Assembly (NCBI GenBank): GCA_029844215.1
Contig: CM056736.1
Span: forward strand, 24,365,501-24,429,500
Direction of reading: 5' to 3'
DNA from: Przewalskia tangutica
Taxonomy: Eukaryota; Streptophyta; Magnoliopsida; Solanales; Solanaceae
DNA: 64,000 nucleotides
Part shown: one piece after another, positions 1 through 11,443 of the stretch
Layout: each line of letters opens with the position of its first letter
How positions within the stretch are numbered: the first letter of the stretch is position 1
The notes under the pieces: model-generated
What the model saw: the letters and a program-made list of their open reading frames with translations, nothing else
What the model was told of the DNA's origin: nothing
Databases searched by the model: none
Translations under genes and position numbers: made by a program

Positions 1-884
1 GAAAACCGGGAGAGGAGAAGTACTCTCGGTCACTCAAATTCTTTTTTGAAGATAAGTGAGGCAACAATTCTTTTTTGTTCAACACAACTTGACTTATATA
101 ATTAATTATTCTCTTGAAGAGAAGTGAGAAATATGTTCTTCTATCAACTTAACTCGCATAAAATGTTGCATTTCATTTTTTTCTTCTCTCATATTATATG
201 AGTATAGTATCTAGATATTTATAGAATTGTTTTTGTATATATGCACCTACACTAATACATGCACCTAATTTAGTTCTAGACATCCTTTTATCTTCTCTAG
301 TTCATGAACAATTTTCATCATTTTTAATTCATGAATAATATTTGTATTTTAATATTTCTCTAATACATGAACTAAGAGATTCATCTATCACACAAAATCA
401 AAGAGTCCTCCTCCTCATCCTCCAAAAGATCCTCATTTTCTCAAATTCTCAAAAGATGTTTCCTTCATGAGATTGAGGTTGTTTATTGTGCATCATAAGG
501 CACATCATCAATTTCATCAGAACTTTCTGCTTCACCACTGCTCTCCCCTTTTGGAAACTTCTCAATAGCATGAACAGTTCTTTTTCATCATTTTCTCAAT
601 TATCATATTAATTATAAAACCTTTTAGGCTCTACAACAATGGATAATATTTAGAAGTGTCTATCTCTTCAGGACTCACTTCTTTGAATTATCATTAAAGC
701 TAGTATTGTTAGATTAAACAACATGCTTTCTCAAGTTTATAATCATAAATATCTTCATCTCGGGTTTCATAAAAAGAAACCTTCTCTAACATCCATTCAT
801 CAATCCTAGTGTGGATTTTCAAATCCATCTTTCTCATCACATCAATATCATCCGCTACCTCTCTACTCGAGATTCCTGTGCAGA
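1..884 (-). other. A+T-rich internal remnant of a retroelement, no intact gene
   Basis: This stretch lies on the internal side of the primer-binding site at 1132-1143 and so looks like the body of a minus-strand LTR element that runs off the left edge. No ORF above about 60 codons is convincing. On the minus strand a short open stretch at about 499-590 is acidic and serine-rich and ends in a stop, but I cannot assign it. Direct repeats of the words tacatgaac and atgcaccta occur at 240-380. An outer LTR may begin here, but I cannot place its edge. Confidence 0.35.
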
Positions 885-1112
885 TACTTCATACGCAACT
901 GCTTCATCAAGGTTGACACCTTTGTTGGGCTTTTTGCCCTAAAAAATATCCTTCAAAAGATGTTCACTTTTAAAACTTTGGTAGTTCCACACCTATCACT
1001 ACAATTTCTTCAAGTTGCTTCTTCTCTAGCACAACATTCACATGGCTATAATAGCTAATCTCAATCATATTAATTCTCTTGAATTTTATGAAAAAATTGA
1101 ATTCTCCACATG
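885..1112 (-). pseudogene. ER-type Hsp70 (BiP) fragment, captured and frameshifted
   Basis: Read on the minus strand, this segment matches the end of the Hsp70 ATPase domain as found in plant BiP. A stretch reading EKKQLEEIVVIG corresponds to the conserved IDEIVLVGG region. After a frameshift and stops comes GKKPNKGVNLDEAVAY, which corresponds to the GKEPNKGVNPDEAVAYGAA region. PNKGVN rather than CKSIN points to the ER paralogue. Weaker matches extend toward the primer site. The glycines of the phosphate-binding VGGSTR loop are lost and no reading frame is intact, so it is a dead fragment. Its place directly inside the primer site suggests that a retroelement transduced a BiP sequence. Insertion beside an old BiP pseudogene is the alternative. 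Confidence 0.6.
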
Positions 1113-1131
1113 TCTCTTAAGATAAGCGATT

Positions 1132-1143
1132 TTGATACCACTT
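1132..1143 (-). promoter_or_regulatory. Primer-binding site (tRNA-iMet type)
   Basis: On the minus strand the sequence next to the LTR reads AGTGGTATCA. It matches the first eight bases of the plant initiator-Met primer site TGGTATCAGAGC and then diverges. It directly abuts the LTR edge ...CAACA, as expected for a 5' LTR lying to its right. Confidence 0.6.
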
Positions 1144-1364
1144 GTTGAAAATATCAGGCAGGCCCTTGATTATATCACAAGACTCGAAGAGAATGGAAGA
1201 GGGAGGAAGACATTAATCTCACTTCATAATATATTAAAACTTTATTTCTTGCATAATAACATTATAATGAAGGTTTATATAGGCTCTAAAGAATGATATA
1301 GACATAAAATTACTAAATGCTTTCACACTTTCACTATGAACGTGATCATCTCATAAATACAAAA
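1144..1364 (-). repeat. LTR of the base element, left part (split by Gyp-1)
   Basis: This is the left part of a roughly 330-bp LTR that begins TGTTGAAAATATC. Gyp-1 interrupts it at 1365, and it resumes at 21302 and ends at 21412 with ...TTTTCAACA. The five bases CAAAA at 1360-1364 are repeated at 21297-21301 as the Gyp-1 target duplication. A diverged second copy lies at about 21796-22141. Shared landmarks are CCCTTGAT.ATATCA, GAGGATGGAAGAG, TTATATAGG and TTCAAAATT.TATTT. Confidence 0.7.
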
Positions 1365-1807
1365 TGTCACGACCAAACAGGAGGTTCATGACGGGCACCC
1401 GGACCTTTCCTGCCAAGTGTCACTAATCATACAATCAACATCTAATCATAATTAATCACGGGCCATAGGGGCCGATGTAAAATCTTAACCAGAAAGCTCA
1501 ACTTATATATATGTACATACTAAGACCGACAAGGCATATTTAACTGTCACATACAGGACATTGTCTACAAGCCTTTAACAGAATACACAATATCATAAGG
1601 TCGGGATAGGGCCTCGCTATATCCATATGTACATACAAAAATATACGTACCGAGATTAGACTGACACTCCGAAATAAGAGGAGTGTTTCAAAATCTATAG
1701 AGTCAATAACCTACTAACATGGATCGTCGTCTTGCCTACGTGAACCTGCAAGCATAAAACGCATCATCCCTCGATAAAAGGGACATCAGTACGATTGATG
1801 TACCGAG

Positions 1808-1970
1808 TATGTCAGGCATAAATAATAGCATAACAGAGATATAATGTCAGAATTAGCCGACAATAACAGTCGATAGAAACAACCGATAGTAACAACCGAT
1901 AATAACAGCCGTCATGTAATGAACGTCTCTGAGGGCCCTAATATGCCTAAATGTTATGCACAATGTAAAT

Positions 1971-2050
<80 letters not shown>

Positions 2051-3954
2051 CCACACAAGAGCATCTTCCTGTCAATAACAGCCTCTGTGGGCATCATTTT
2101 ATTTCGGCCTCTGTGGGCATGCATAATCATATGAGCCTCATTGGACATCTTCCTTTTCGTGATATTTGTACCAGCTGCAGGTGGTGACGCGTATATAATG
2201 CCTTTTCCTTTTCCCCATCCCCTACATATATATAATTCATACCATATAGTAGTGTATATAACACATGCGGGTCCAGGGTAATAGATGAATATAATACAAA
2301 TGCATGAATAACAATACAACATTCCGAGCCCATCGGATGATATAATATCCTTGTACATTCGGCTAACATTTGGGAATCTTAACATCTTTCTCATATACCT
2401 CAATAAGGATTTAGGAATATATTTAGACATGCTTTTAACAGAGGAATCAATAACAGGAATATCCTCGACTATTAAGAGTAGAACAATTTATGGAACAATA
2501 TCACGGTTACGTTTTGTTACATGAAACATGCTAAAAGAAAGAAGAATTTACATTAACATACATTTTTATGTCAATTTCCTACTTGTTTCTGTAACCAATC
2601 TCATACATGCTCAATCTTATATTCCAAGAACTACTCTTCATAGAAAGACCAGGTTAAACACGCGATAAACTGGAACAACGAGATCGAAGTGGTCTGTACG
2701 ATTCATATGTTGTTCTAGACAAAATTTACACTTTACCTCCCCGAAATTGGAGCTCACGTTGATATTAAGAGACTGTAATTTCACGTTTCTTGCTTCTTCA
2801 TGAAGTTATCATATTTTAGCATCTTATTTCTTATGTAAAAAGATGATAAAAATGAAACAATGTACTTAAAGACATTTTTTTTTTGTGTTTTACACGTTAG
2901 TTATGTGATATTTTCCTTTATGTCAGGAATAAACAATAGCATAATAGTGATATAATGACAGAATTAGCTGATATTAACAGTCGATAGAAACAACCGATAA
3001 TAACAGCCGACCTGTAATGAACGCCTCTCAGGGCCATAATATGCCTAAATGTCATGCACAATGTAAATGTATATATATTTTGGTCACACAAGGGTATTTT
3101 CCTGTCCATAACAACATATGTGGGCATCATTTCATTTCGGCCTCTGTGGGCATGCATAATCATATGGGCCTCATTGGACATCTTCCTTTTCGTGATATCT
3201 GTACCAGCTGCAGGTGGTGACGCGTATATAATGTCTTTCCCTTTTTCCCATCCCCTACATATATATAATTCATACCATATAGTAGTGTATATAACACATG
3301 TGGGTCCACGGTAATAGATGAATATAATACAAATGCATGAATGACAATACAACATTCTGAGCCCATCGGATGTAATAATATCCTTGTACCTTCGGCTAAC
3401 ATTTGGGAACATTAACATCTTTCTCATATAACTCAATAAGGATTTAGGAACATATTTAGACTTGCTTTTAACAGAGGAATCAATAACAAGAATATCTTCG
3501 ACTACTAAGAGTAGAACAATTTATGGAATAATATCACGGTTAAGTTTTGTTACATGAAACATGCTAAAAGAAAGAAGAATTTGCCTTAACATACATTTTT
3601 ATGTCAATTTCCTACTTGTTTCTGTAACCAATCTCATACATGCCTCAATCTTATATTCCAAGAACTACTCTTCATAGAAAGACCACGTTAAACACGCGAT
3701 AAACTGGAACAACGAGATCGAAGTGGTATGTACGATTCATATGTTGTTCTTGACAAAATTTACACTTTGCCTCCTCGAAATTGGAGCTCACGTTGATATT
3801 AAGAGACTGTAATTTCATGTTTCTTGCTGCTTCATGAAGTCATCATATTGTAGCATCTCATTTCTTATGTAAAAAGATGATAAAAATGAAACAATGTACT
3901 TAAAGACACTTTTTTTTTGTGTTTTACACGTGTAATTATGTGATATTTTCCTTT
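1808..3954. repeat. Tandem duplication of about 1.1 kb inside the Gyp-1 LTR
   Basis: Copy 1 runs from about 1808 to 2918 and copy 2 from about 2919 to 3954. Each begins TATGTCAGG and ends in GATATTTTCCTTTA. They share long near-identical blocks, including ctgcaggtggtgacgcgtat and the CGCGATAAACTGGAACAACG region. Copy 1 is longer because it has expanded the TA microsatellite. The copy-to-copy junction recurs at about 11341 in the other LTR, so the duplication predates insertion of this element. Confidence 0.85.
1974..2047. repeat. (TA)n microsatellite, about 74 bp
   Basis: An uninterrupted TA run in copy 1 of the LTR duplication. The equivalent site in copy 2 (about 3070) and in the 5' LTR (about 11610) has only a few TA units, so expansion happened in this copy. 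The long YIYIYI reading frames across it are artefacts. Confidence 0.95.
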
Positions 3955-4364
3955 AATAGTCATCATTTAAGATGCGACATCCACCTTTGCACGCATACTA
4001 GTCCACTTGCTGCCCATTTATCCATGGAACACGTGGATTATGCCTACGTAATATTTATCCAATAATCTAATTAATTCTTCAATCTCAATTCACTTAAATA
4101 ACAAATTATTTTAACATACTTCACATACCCATTATCATAATCAAATGGTATAACACTAGTCCATAGCCTAATTTTACAAACACCAAACATTATTTCCAAT
4201 TCCCGCCGCTGCACTTATTAAGTCCTAAGTTATTTCGGGACCACACCCGTTTACTTACTAAGCTCTTCATTTGCGTACCTAAATATGACATAATTCCTCT
4301 AATGCTCGGGTCTATTTACATATGCCTATCTATTCAAACCATGACCCGAAAGTACGGGATGACA

Positions 4365-4380
4365 TATCCTTTCCCCCTTA
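4365..4380 (-). promoter_or_regulatory. Polypurine tract of Gyp-1
   Basis: On the minus strand the sequence TAAGGGGGAAAGGATA leads straight into the LTR start TGTCATCC. This is the usual plus-strand priming site at the inner edge of a 3' LTR. About 170 bp of non-coding sequence separates it from the end of pol at 4549. Confidence 0.85.
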
Positions 4381-4548
4381 GAAATATTTGTGCTCGAATG
4401 TTAGGGTGACGTATCTAATCCCTATTACATAGCCTGAAAACATAACATCCCCTCTTTTCACGGCGTCATATAATATAACATGCATCATTATATCAGACCT
4501 CATATGGTCGCCAAACAGTAATTATAAGATTACGAAATAGAACTCACC

Positions 4549-4977
4549 TTATGTTTCTCTTGGAACCTCAACGTTGGTCTGGAATAGATATGGATATTTG
4601 TGTTTCATCTCTTTTTCTTCCTCCCATGTCATTTCTTTTACGTTCTTATTCCGCCAAAGAACTTTCATGGAGGCTACTTCTTTAATCCTCAACTTGCGGA
4701 CTTGTAGATCTAAGATAGCAATAGGAACCTCTTCATATGTTAAGTCTTTTATGATCTTCACATCATCAATCGGTACAATCCGGGAAGGATCTCCAACACA
4801 TGACCTCAACATAGAAACATGAAAAATTAGATGAACAAACTCCAACTTTGAAGGCAAGTATAATTTATAAACTACTAGACTAATTCGTTGAATTATGCGA
4901 TATGGCCATATATACCTTGGACTGAGCTTTCCCTTATTTCCGAATCTCATTACACCCTTCATAGGCAAAATCTTCAA
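4549..4977 (-). pseudogene. Gyp-1 integrase C-terminus with chromodomain-like end
   Basis: An open stretch of 142 codons covers the end of pol. The first half is the GPY/F-like integrase tail (GKLSPRYIWPYRII, then a HVSMLR block). The second half is the chromodomain-like module, with PIAILDLQVRKLRIKE, VKVLWRN and MTWEEEKEM, ending in the usual KYPYLF. In this family the module is thought to help target integration to chromatin. The frame is open here, but the stretch is separated from the integrase core by a stop and frameshift near 4980, so it is not expressed as a whole. Confidence 0.85.
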
Positions 4978-4983
4978 AAAGAT

Positions 4984-5880
4984 CTAATCATATACTTGGA
5001 ATTTTATATCTCGCCGTCGCACATCTGCGTACGACTTCTGATGATGCTGAGCGGTTAACAACCATTCTTGGATAAGTTTTACCTTCTCTATCGCTTGGTG
5101 TACTAAGTCAGGCCCAAATAACTTTGATTTGCCTACCTCGAACCATCCGATAGGAGATCTATATCTCTGTCCATACAAAGCCTCGTATGAAGCCATTTTA
5201 ATGCAAGCATGATAACTGTTATTGTACGCAAAATCAATAAGGGGTAAATGATCATCCCAACTTCCCTTAAATTCCAATACGCAAGCTCATAACATGTCCT
5301 CGGGCGTTTGAATCGTACGCTCGGCCTGTCCGTCTGTCTGAGGGTGGAAAGTTGTGCTAAGATTAACTTGGGTTCCTAAAAAATTTTGAAATTATTTGTA
5401 GATGTTAAATGTAAACTGTGCACCTGGGTCAGATATAATAGAAATAGGCACACCATGAAGGTGAACAATCTCCTTAACATACAACTTCGCGTAGTCCTCA
5501 GCTGTATACGTTGTTTTGACTGGCAGGAAATGACCTGATTTGGTCAGTCTGTGAACAATTACCCAAATAAAATCAAACTTATGATATGATCGAGGTAAAC
5601 CCGTAACAAAATCCATATTAATAATTTCCAATTTCCACATCAAAATCTCAATGTTCTGAGTTAAGCCACCGGGCTTCTGGTGCTCTATTTTTACTTGCTG
5701 ACAATTAGGACACTGAGCTACAAATTCTGCAATGCTTCTCTTCATGTCGTTCCACCAATAAATACCCTTGAGATCATGATACATCTTAGTAGATCCAGGG
5801 TGAATGAAATATCGTGAGCAATGGACCTCAGTCATAATCTTGTCTCGTAATCCCACTACATTTGGAACACATAAACGGCC
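4984..5880 (-). pseudogene. Gyp-1 integrase (HHCC zinc finger and DDE core), broken
   Basis: Two open pieces (5392-5856 and 4984-5277) and the broken sequence between them make up the integrase. The HHCC finger is visible (H..H near the start, then CPNC). The core keeps all three acidic positions: D in MDFVTGLPRS, D in IISDPGAQF (the following residue is P where the family has R), and E in GQAERTIQ in the damaged linker. The end of the core (AYNNSYH, EALYGQRYRSPI) is well preserved. Stops and frameshifts at about 5278-5391 inactivate it. Confidence 0.88.
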
Positions 5881-6009
5881 CTAGTGCTTGAGAACCCAAT
5901 GTTCATCAATTTCAAAGGTTGTGGTATTTTTCTGTTGAGTACCTTCTCTGATCTTTTTCAAACTAGGGTCTTCGCACTGACGTTCCTTAACTTCCAATAT
6001 GAGGGATGA

Positions 6010-6483
6010 TTATGACACATTCTGAATCACAAAACCACCACCCTCTGAATCCATTAGTCGGACTCTCAAACTAGATAACTGATGGAGTTCCTTTACTAAC
6101 TCCTTCCTTTCGACCTGCACTGACATCGAGCTGACCATCGACTTACGACTGAGAGCGTCGACTACAACATTAGCTTTACCGGGATGGTATAAGATGTCCA
6201 CATCATAGTCTTTCAATAATTCAAGCCACTTCCGCTGCCTCAGATTTAACTCTTTTTATTTATATATGTATTTCATACTTTTATGATCCGTAAAAATGTC
6301 TACATGAACACCATACAAGTAGTGCTGCCAAATTTTTAGTGCATAGACTACTGCAGCCAACTCCAAATCGTGTGTCAGATAGTTTCCCTCATGTTTCCTC
6401 AATTGCCTTGAAGCATAGGTAATTACTTTACCATGTTGCATCATCACGCATCCTAGAACTGCTCCCGAGGCATCACAATACAC
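6010..6483 (-). pseudogene. Gyp-1 RNase H domain and tether, broken
   Basis: The upper part (6256-6483) has the Ty3-type RNase H hallmarks: YCDASG with the first catalytic Asp, the ASRQLRKHE block, a LELAAVVYALKIW helix with its Glu, and FTDHKS with another Asp. The lower part (6010-6216) contains DVDILYHPGKANVV and ALSRKS, the standard end of RNase H before the integrase. A frame break at about 6217-6255 separates them. Confidence 0.88.
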
Positions 6484-6641
6484 AACATAGCCTTCTGGAC
6501 CCTTTGAGAGAGTAAGGATTGGTGCCGATGTTAGTCTATCATTTAATTCTTGGAAACTCTGCTCACAAGCATCGAACCACTATAACTTTATGGCCTTTTG
6601 TATCAATTTTGTTAATGTTGCTGATATGGTAGAAAACCCAT

Positions 6642-7538
6642 CTACAAACCTCTTATAATAACCGTTAAGCCTAGAAAACTGCGAATCTCTGTTGGAGTTG
6701 TGGGTCTCAGCCAATTCTTTACCACTTCAATCTTCTGAGTGTCAACTCTTATACCTTCATATGACAATATGTGAATAAGGAAAGCCACTGACTTCAACCA
6801 AAACTCACACTTGGAGAGCTTGGCATACAACTTATGATCCCGGAGCATCTGTAGTACTATCCGTAAATGATCTGCATGCTCTGCTTCCGAGTGAGAGTAA
6901 ACCAGAATATCATCTATAAATACTATTACAAGTACATCCAGAAATGGGAGAAACACGTTGTTCATTAGATCTATAAATGATGTTGGTGCGTTTGTGAGTC
7001 CAAATACATTACTAAGACCTCAAAGTACCCATACCTTGTCTTAAAAGCCGTTTTCGAAATTTCCTTCCCTTTGACCCTAAGCTGATGGTACCCTGACCTT
7101 AGGTCGATCTTGAAGAAACTAGTCAAACAAGTCATCAATTCTTGGAAGAGGGTACTTGTTCTTGATAGTGACTTTATTCAGCTGTCGATAGTCAATACAC
7201 ATCCGTAATGACCCATATTTCTTTCACACGAACAATACCGGTGCACCCCAAAGAGATATGATGAGCCTAATAAAGCCTTTCTCAAGAAGATCTTTTAATT
7301 GCTCCTTTAGTTCTTTCAATTCGACTAGAGCCATTATGTAAGGAGAAATAGATATTGGTTGAGTGTCTAGCAATACGTCTATACCGAATTCAATTTCCCT
7401 TTCAGGAGGAAGGCCTGTAAGTTTGTCTGGAAATACATCAAGAAACTCATTACCCACCGGAACTGATTGAGAAGTAGGTGGTTCGACATCGACATCTCTA
7501 ACCCGAACAAGATGGTATATGCAACCTTTGAAGATCAT
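6642..7538 (-). pseudogene. Gyp-1 reverse transcriptase, broken
   Basis: The N-terminal piece (7224-7538) carries the linker typical of this lineage (VDVEPPTSQS, then EFLDVFPD and LPPEREIEF) and the start of the fingers. The palm is recognised in damaged frames at about 6966-7223 (a DYRQLNKVTIKNKYPLPRID block). The C-terminal piece (6642-6965) has the catalytic FIDDILVYS motif with both aspartates, then LRDHKLYAKLSKCEFW and the thumb. At least one stop and frameshift separate the pieces. Confidence 0.88.
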
Positions 7539-7553
7539 CTTTCTTGCCTTAAG

Positions 7554-7960
7554 TTATGAAATAAACCTACCTTTTGGTGACGCCGTATTACCCTTCCATA
7601 CAAGAAGTGGCTTGCTTGGGAACTGAAATCTAACAATCTTTGTTCGGCAACCAACATTAGCGTAGCATGATGTCAGCCAATCCATGCCCATAATAACATC
7701 AAAATCAACCATATCTAGTACTATCAAATCGGCTAGGTCCAACTGCTATAAACTAATACTGCACAATTCTGTTAGATTCATCTAGCAACTACCGACTTAC
7801 CAACTAGTGCAGATACCACAAACAAATATCTTATCAACTCAGATTTCATACCAAATTTACAGGCAATAAAAAGGGGTAATATATGATAGTTTGAAGCCTG
7901 GATCCAATGACGCATACACATTATGTGAAAATACCGATAATATACCTATAATAACATCAG
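7554..7960 (-). pseudogene. Gyp-1 aspartic protease, broken
   Basis: The C-terminal half is open (7554-7742) and reads DLIVLDMVDFDVIMGMDWL, the typical pepsin-like retroviral protease end. The N-terminal half lies at about 7743-7960 in shifted frames. The active-site region reads LDPG followed by F, where the family has D-S/P-G-S, so the catalytic loop is altered as well as the frame being broken. Confidence 0.75.
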
Positions 7961-8048
7961 GTGAGGACTCATGATCATGTCATCCCATCAATGCATAAGT
8001 GTGGTTCTAGACCCTACCGAAGTTAGTTGTTTCACCCCTACCTCTGCC

Positions 8049-9338
8049 TCAACCAGATAATGTCTGCTCACCATGCCGTGACGGGCGTACTGAATATGAG
8101 GAAGCTGTTGTAGATCCGATCGGTTGAGCTCTAACACCTTCGCCTCCTGCCGGGCATTCTCGCCTGATATGACCAGGTTCACCACAAGAATAACACACAT
8201 TTGCTCCTTGTCGGCACGACCCTGTATGAGCCTTACCACACTGCTCGTATCGAGCCAACGTCGACCTCATCTAACTAAAATCCCCTATATAATAAGACCT
8301 GATGCTCGTGAACTCTGACTTGGTCCCGATTGAACAAACCGGTCTACCCTTAACCTTGAAAATGGTACTGATGTGCTAGCTACCGGATAAGATGGGCATC
8401 TATAAAGTTGTGGCATGGGCCCACTTCTAAACTCTCTTGCATCACCTGCGGATCGGGCCCTTATCACACTCTCGATCTACCCACTGTTGTCTCTTACGAT
8501 CCTCCAGATTATATGCATAAGACTGAATACGAGCAATATCCATATTCAGATTCAGAGAAGCCATAGTACACTCGTTGACCAAGTGCGGACCTAATCCCAT
8601 AACAAACCTATGTACCAGATCACTCATCTCAACTATAATCGTAGAAGCATATCTGGACAATGAATTAAACTGCAAGCTATATTCTCGAACACTCATATTG
8701 CCCTGCTCAAGACGTAGAAATCTATCATGTCTGGCCCATCGAAGCTCAACTGGTAGAAAATGTTGTAGGAAGGCCTCTGAAAACTCTCTACATCCTACTG
8801 GTAGAGCACGAAGTCCCCTAGATTGCTTACATGTCTCATACTAGGTCACCGTGATATCTCGCTGTTTGTAAGAAGCAAACTTTACAGGCTCAATATTGGT
8901 AGCATCCATTACCCGCAAGGTACGTTATATCTGATCCAGAAAATTTTATGGGTTCTTATTCAGGTCTGACCCTGTGAATATCGGCGGGTCTAGGTTAATG
9001 AAATCCCAAGCTCTCACACTAGAAGCTCTATTAGAAGGACCGGTAATCTGACGTTGGGCCTGAGCGCCCACTAGTCGTGTCAATAGCTGTACATCACTTC
9101 GCATATCAAGATCCACATCTGGGGTATCAAGTGGAAGAACTTGGGGTACTGCAGCCCTACTACGCTCCTCTATAGGTGATGAACCGGGAGAATCATACAA
9201 ATGAGTCACACCGTGAGTCTCACTTTGGCCCTCGATGACGAGTGACAATTGGCTAGTACATTCGCCTGTAGCAGTATCCAACGCCCTCACACTCTTGAAC
9301 TTCATCCTTGCTGTAGGCATTGATGAAATCGTAGACAC
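8049..9338 (-). pseudogene. Gyp-1 gag (capsid and nucleocapsid), broken
   Basis: An N-terminal piece of 130 codons (8946-9338) is followed in shifted frames by the capsid region (FSEAFLQHFLPVELR near 8760, then MSVREYSLQFNSLSRYAS from 8696). A CCHC zinc knuckle, CYSCGEPGHIRREC, lies at about 8150-8200. Gag would coat the genomic RNA and the knuckle would bind it. Several stops break the frame, including one where a Trp is normally found. The region between 7961 and 8048 is non-coding spacer in its present form. Confidence 0.85.
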
Positions 9339-9528
9339 GAGACATATTAGGAGTGGAATACTTATAACTTAGCTCTAATGCACGATCTATGAGATGAAAT
9401 AATGGAAACTATCTTTAAATATCAGGTAGTCTCCTGTTTATAAGTGTGGTGCACAACACACCCATAAATACGACTCTACTAGACACGACTTGTAGACTCC
9501 TAGGACAGACATGCTCAGATACCAAGTT
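9339..9528 (-). promoter_or_regulatory. Gyp-1 5' leader with tRNA-iMet primer-binding site
   Basis: This is the untranslated leader between the 5' LTR and gag. The minus-strand sequence TGGTATCTGAGC at 9513-9524 differs from the canonical initiator-Met primer site TGGTATCAGAGC at one base. Four bases separate it from the LTR edge at 9529. Confidence 0.85.
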
Positions 9529-9600
9529 TGTCACGACCCAAACTGGAGGGTCATGACGGGTACCCGAACCTTCCCTGTCGAGTACCACTAACCATACAAT

Positions 9601-10589
9601 TGTCACGACCCAAACCGGAGGGCCGCAACGGGCACCCGAATCCCACCCGTCGGGTACTGCTAATCACGCAATCAACACCTTACCATAAATAAGCACATAC
9701 TAAGCCGAAAAGGTTATGAAAACTTTTAACCAGAAATTGGGCTTATACATATATACATACCCATGCCATGGCCGACAGGGCCATACAAAACTACTAAACA
9801 CATGACACGTATCTACAAGTCTCTAAAGAGTGTACAACAACAACAAAGTCGGGATAAAGCCCCACCATACCCATATAGACACGCAAAAATGTAACATATC
9901 AAAGTTACACCGACACTCCGGAGAGAGAGAAGTGCTTCCAAAAGTTCGCTGAAATCTGCAACCCATTCACGTGGACCGTTGTCCGCTGTGCGAATACGCG
10001 CATGAAACGCATGGCCCTCAAAGAAAAGAACGCCAAGACGATCGATGATCGAGTATGTCAGGCATAAATAACAGCATAACAGAGTTATAACAATATCTGA
10101 AACAGAAACAATAGACCAACAATAAACACTTCTGAGGGTCCTAATACATATGCCTAAATATTATGCACAATGCATCATCTGTATATCTCAGCCTCTTCGG
10201 GCGTCTTTCTTACCATGGCAGCCTCTGTGGGCATCATGCCATGTAATGGTCAATGAATGTATATATGATGCAAATGAGGTATACATATATATTGGCCACA
10301 CAAGGGCTCTTCATGTCCATAACCGCCTCTGTGGGCATCTGGTTATATCGGCCACATATGGGCATCGATTCATGTTGGCCTCTTTGGGCTCTTTTGTGAT
10401 AATCTGTACCAGCTGCAGGTGGTGTGCGTATATAACGTCTTCCCTTTCTCCATATCCCCTACATATATACAATATTTACCATATAGTAGGGTGCGTAGCA
10501 TAAGTGGTCACGATAATATATGAGTATGATGCAAATGAAAATGCATGAATGGTAACACTATGTTCCAATCTCAACGGGTGATATCGTGA
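9601..10589 (-). repeat. Fragment of a second LTR subfamily within the Gyp-1 5' LTR
   Basis: A fresh LTR terminus (plus-strand TGTCACGACCCAAACCGG) starts at 9601, only 72 bp after the first. The next 1 kb resembles the Gyp-2 LTR at 60151-62258 (read in reverse) more than it resembles the partner LTR. Shared features include the CAACGGGTGA region and the CACCGACACTCCGGAG block. The match to this subfamily ends near a GTGATATATGTACCA word at about 10575-10589, and the original LTR resumes there. Confidence 0.7.
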
Positions 10590-11443
10590 TATATGTACCA
10601 TCTGCAGGTGGTGACGCGTATATAATGCCTTTCCCTTTTCCCCATCCCCTACATATATATAATTCATACCATATAGTAGTGTATATAACACATGCGAGTC
10701 CAGGGTAATAGATGAATATAATACAAATGCATGAATGACAATATAACATTCCGAGCCCATCGGATGATATAATATCCTTGTACCTTCGGTAACATTTGAG
10801 AATCTTAACATCTTTCCAATATACCTCATAAGGATTTAGGAAACATATTTAGACATATTTTTAACAGAGGAATCAATAACATAAATATCCTCGACTACTA
10901 AGAGTAGAACAATTTATGGAACAATATCACAGTTATGTTTTGTTACATGAAACATGCTAAAAGAAAGAAGAATTTTCCTTAACATACCTTTTTATATCAA
11001 TGTCCTACTTGTTTCTGTAACCAATCTCATACATGCCTCAATCTTATATTCCAAGAACGACTCTTCATAGAAAGACCAGGTTAAACACGCGATAAACTGG
11101 AACAACGAGATCGAAATGGTCTGTACGATTCATATGTTGTTCTTGACAAAATTTACACTTTGCCTCCCCGAAATTGGAGCTCACGTTGATATTAATAGAC
11201 TGCAATTTCACGTTTCTTGCTGCTTCATGAAGTTATCATATTGTAGCATCTCATTTCTTATGTAAAAATATGATAAGAATGAAATAATGTACTTAAAGAC
11301 ATCTTTTTTGTGTTTTACACGTGTAATTATGTGATATTTTCCTTTATGTCAGGCATAAACAATAGCATAATAGAGATATAATGACAGAATTAGCCGACAG
11401 TAACAGTCGATAGAAACAACCGATAATAATAACCGACCTGTAA

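Larger units (their letters stand above)
1365..4364 (-). repeat. 3' LTR of Gyp-1 (3.0 kb)
   Basis: On the minus strand it starts TGTCATCCCG next to the polypurine tract and ends in a CGTGACA-type terminus (plus-strand TGTCACGACC at 1365). It is 3,000 bp long. Much of that length comes from an internal duplication of about 1.1 kb (1808-3954) and a TA microsatellite. The same blocks occur in the 5' LTR, at 10590-11933 and 20316-21296. Confidence 0.9.

Noticed and set aside
1853..2430. Overlapping ORFs with long YIYIYI runs on both strands
   Set aside because: They are translations of the TA microsatellite inside the Gyp-1 LTR and have no start or domain support.
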